Assembly: GCA_029882675.1 (NCBI GenBank)
Contig: JAOUKJ010000158.1
Coordinates: forward strand, 1-8,310
Source of the DNA: Cyclobacteriaceae bacterium
GTDB taxonomy: Bacteria; Bacteroidota; Bacteroidia; Cytophagales; Cyclobacteriaceae
Reading direction: 5' to 3'
DNA: 8,310 nt
Shown: one piece after another, positions 6,912 through 8,310 of the stretch
Layout: the number at the start of each line of letters is the position of its first letter
Position numbering within the stretch: the stretch's first letter is position 1
Translations under genes and position numbers: made by a program
The notes under the pieces: model-generated
Seen by the model: only the letters and a program-made list of their open reading frames with translations
What the model was told of the DNA's origin: nothing
Database searches by the model: none

Positions 6912-8084
6912 ATGAAAAAATATTTGACCTTGCTAAAAAGGGCAGCTCTAACCCTCTCATTCTTGTTCTCACTTTCACTCTGTGCCTACACACAGTCTGC
7001 TAGCTACTTCCCGCCCCGTGGCCAGTGGGAAACCGTCACGCCCAAAAAAGCCGGCATGGATGCGGCCAGGTTGCAAAAAGCCATAGACTTCGCACAAAAT
7101 AATGAATATTCAGGCGATAGGGATCTGCGCATTGCCATTTTAAAATCCTTTGCGCATGAGCCCTACCACGAAATAGCCGGTCCGGTAAAGGAGCGGGGTG
7201 GCCCGGCAGGGATTATTCTCAAAAACGGTTATAAAGTGGCCGAATGGGGTGATGTGAACAGGGTGGACATGACTTTCAGTGTGACCAAGAGCTACCTGTC
7301 CACCGTGGCCGGACTGGCCAGGGACGAAGGGCTTATAGCCGACGTGAAGGACAAAGTATCTGATTATGTATGGGACGGCACCTTCGAGGGGGAACACAAC
7401 AGCCAAATCAACTGGGAGCACCTGTTGCAGCAAAACTCCGATTGGTCGGGCGATTTGTTTGGCATGAGAGACTGGGCCGACAGGCCACCCCGGGAAGGGG
7501 GTATAGATGACTGGAAGATGCGGGAATTTAATGAGCCGGGCAGTGTGTTTGAATACAACGATGTGCGGGTCAATGTGCTGGCCTACGCCTTGTTGCAGGT
7601 TTGGCGAAGGCCATTGCCACAGGTGTTAAAAGAAAAAGTGATGGATCCCATTGGTGCCTCGACGACCTGGCGCTGGTATGGTTACGGGAAGTCCTGGGTA
7701 AATGTGGATGCCAGCCAGGTGCAGTCAGTAAGTGGGGGAGGACATTCCGGAGGTGGTGTTTTTATCAATACCGAAGACCATGCGCGTTTCGGACTTTTGT
7801 TTATGAACCAGGGAAAATGGAAAGACAAGCAGATCATTTCCACCGAGTGGATTCAACAGGCACGAGTCCCTTCCGTTGCCATGGAGAGCTATGGCTATAT
7901 GTGGTGGCTCAACAAAGGCCCCCGCAAGTGGGAGGGCGTACCTGAACACCTGTATTATGCCGCGGGCTTTGGTGGTAATTTCATTGTAATAGACGATAAA
8001 ACCAATCTGGTGATCGTCACCCGTTGGCTGGAACCGGCAAAGATCGGCGAAATGGTGAAGCTCGTCAGTGAGGCCATAAAATGA
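6912..8084 (+). CDS. Secreted serine hydrolase, beta-lactamase class C fold
   Basis: A predicted exported hydrolase related to class C beta-lactamases, esterases and penicillin-binding proteins. I prefer the ATG at 6912 because it gives a standard signal peptide (MKKYLTLLKR, hydrophobic core, end near AYTQ). An in-frame ATG at 6894 would add MENPKP and give 396 residues. In the 396-residue numbering the nucleophile motif SVTK is at 129-132 (Ser129, Lys132). The second motif is YND at 221-223 rather than the usual Y-x-N. GGGHSGGG at 281-288 is a subgroup signature. Where a K-T-G or H-x-G box is expected near the C-terminus the sequence reads YYAAGFGGN at 354-362. PGSVFEYNDVRVN and VMDPIGAS are well kept, so the gene looks intact. 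The substrate is unknown. It starts 72 bases after the propeller gene and may be co-transcribed with it. Confidence 0.9.
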   Translation: MKKYLTLLKRAALTLSFLFSLSLCAYTQSASYFPPRGQWETVTPKKAGMDAARLQKAIDFAQNNEYSGDRDLRIAILKSFAHEPYHEIAGPVKERGGPAGIILKNGYKVAEWGDVNRVDMTFSVTKSYLSTVAGLARDEGLIADVKDKVSDYVWDGTFEGEHNSQINWEHLLQQNSDWSGDLFGMRDWADRPPREGGIDDWKMREFNEPGSVFEYNDVRVNVLAYALLQVWRRPLPQVLKEKVMDPIGASTTWRWYGYGKSWVNVDASQVQSVSGGGHSGGGVFINTEDHARFGLLFMNQGKWKDKQIISTEWIQQARVPSVAMESYGYMWWLNKGPRKWEGVPEHLYYAAGFGGNFIVIDDKTNLVIVTRWLEPAKIGEMVKLVSEAIK

Positions 8085-8184
8085 TAATCCTTCGGGTCGC
8101 AGTTCAGTGAATACTTCCCGAAATAAAATGAAAGGAGGCACTCTCTCCGAATAAAACCGGAGCAGAATGACATTTCTCCCGATT

Positions 8185-8217
8185 ACTGTTTACTGATCAC
8201 TGTTTACTGATCACTGT
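8185..8217. repeat. 14-bp tandem repeat, 2.4 copies
   Basis: The unit ACTGTTTACTGATC occurs at 8185-8198 and 8199-8212, followed by the partial copy ACTGT at 8213-8217. Within each unit TTACTG/TCACTG also alternate, and the preceding GATT (8181-8184) continues this pattern. The repeat lies between two convergent genes and covers the stop codon of the minus-strand peroxiredoxin (8211-8213). Short degenerate repeats of this kind are seen between genes in Bacteroidota. No mobile function can be shown from one copy. Confidence 0.8.
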
Positions 8218-8310
8218 AAAATCTGGCTGGTGTGGTCTTTCGTGTTTACTTTTTCGATAATATTTTCGATGTTGCCTTCTTCATTGATGATAAAGGTTTT
8301 TCGGGCGGTG
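8211..8310 (-). CDS. bcp: Bcp-type peroxiredoxin (thiol peroxidase), C-terminal part
   Basis: The minus strand from the right edge reads TARKTFIINEEGNIENII, then EKVNTKDHTSQILQ and TGA: 32 C-terminal residues, with the start beyond the window. R-x-T-F-(I/L)-I-(N/D)-E-x-G-x-I followed by K-V-x-T-K-D-H-x-x-Q-I-L is the characteristic end of AhpC/TSA-family peroxiredoxins of the Bcp (PrxQ) group, cytoplasmic enzymes that reduce hydroperoxides with thioredoxin. The catalytic cysteines are outside the window. The stop codon and the last codons lie in the 14-bp tandem repeat. The gene is convergent with the serine hydrolase, with 126 bases between their stops and no strong terminator visible. Confidence 0.85.
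   Translation of the reverse strand, partial: TARKTFIINEEGNIENIIEKVNTKDHTSQILQ

Noticed and set aside
8091..8122. TTCGGG/CCCGAA inverted repeat after the serine hydrolase
   Set aside because: The loop is 20 bases and no T tract follows; it may be chance.
7725..8141. Minus-strand open frame of 138 codons opposite the serine hydrolase end
   Set aside because: It is fully explained by the conserved plus-strand hydrolase sequence and shows no family motif.

Overview
The window looks like chromosomal DNA of a member of the Bacteroidota. The evidence is a TonB-dependent receptor with an N-terminal carboxypeptidase-D-like domain, a DUF4249-type lipoprotein directly downstream of it, secreted proteins whose signal peptides end in -AQ, and AT-rich leaders without clear Shine-Dalgarno sequences before most starts. 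The exact order or genus cannot be read from this sequence.

Layout, left to right. Positions 1-45 hold an intrinsic terminator for a plus-strand gene that lies outside the window. Positions 46-296 contain no confident gene, only a weak trace of a decayed minus-strand reading frame. A YheT-family alpha/beta hydrolase (minus strand, 297-1265) is divergent from a TonB-dependent outer-membrane receptor (1359-3716). The receptor is followed on the same strand by a DUF4249 lipoprotein (3817-4656). Next comes a degraded esterase/lipase of the HGGGW/GDSAGG type (about 4817-5377), which lacks its N-terminus, is split by an in-frame TAA and lacks the usual Asp and His region. A leader of about 130 bases with an 18-bp near-perfect palindrome precedes a secreted PQQ-like beta-propeller protein (5511-6839). 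A secreted serine hydrolase of the beta-lactamase/class C fold follows (6912-8084). The right edge holds the C-terminal end of a Bcp-type peroxiredoxin on the minus strand (8211-8310), whose stop codon lies inside a 14-bp tandem repeat.

How the genes may work together. The receptor and the DUF4249 lipoprotein are probably one cell-surface uptake unit with an unknown ligand. The propeller protein and the serine hydrolase are co-directional, 72 bases apart from stop to chosen start, both exported, and may share a transcript; no substrate can be assigned. The YheT-like hydrolase and the peroxiredoxin are ordinary housekeeping-type genes.

I do not see a clear new defence, mobile or RNA-based system here. 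The points most worth a second look are the DUF4249/receptor pair, the palindrome before the propeller gene, the broken hydrolase, and the tandem repeat over the peroxiredoxin stop codon.
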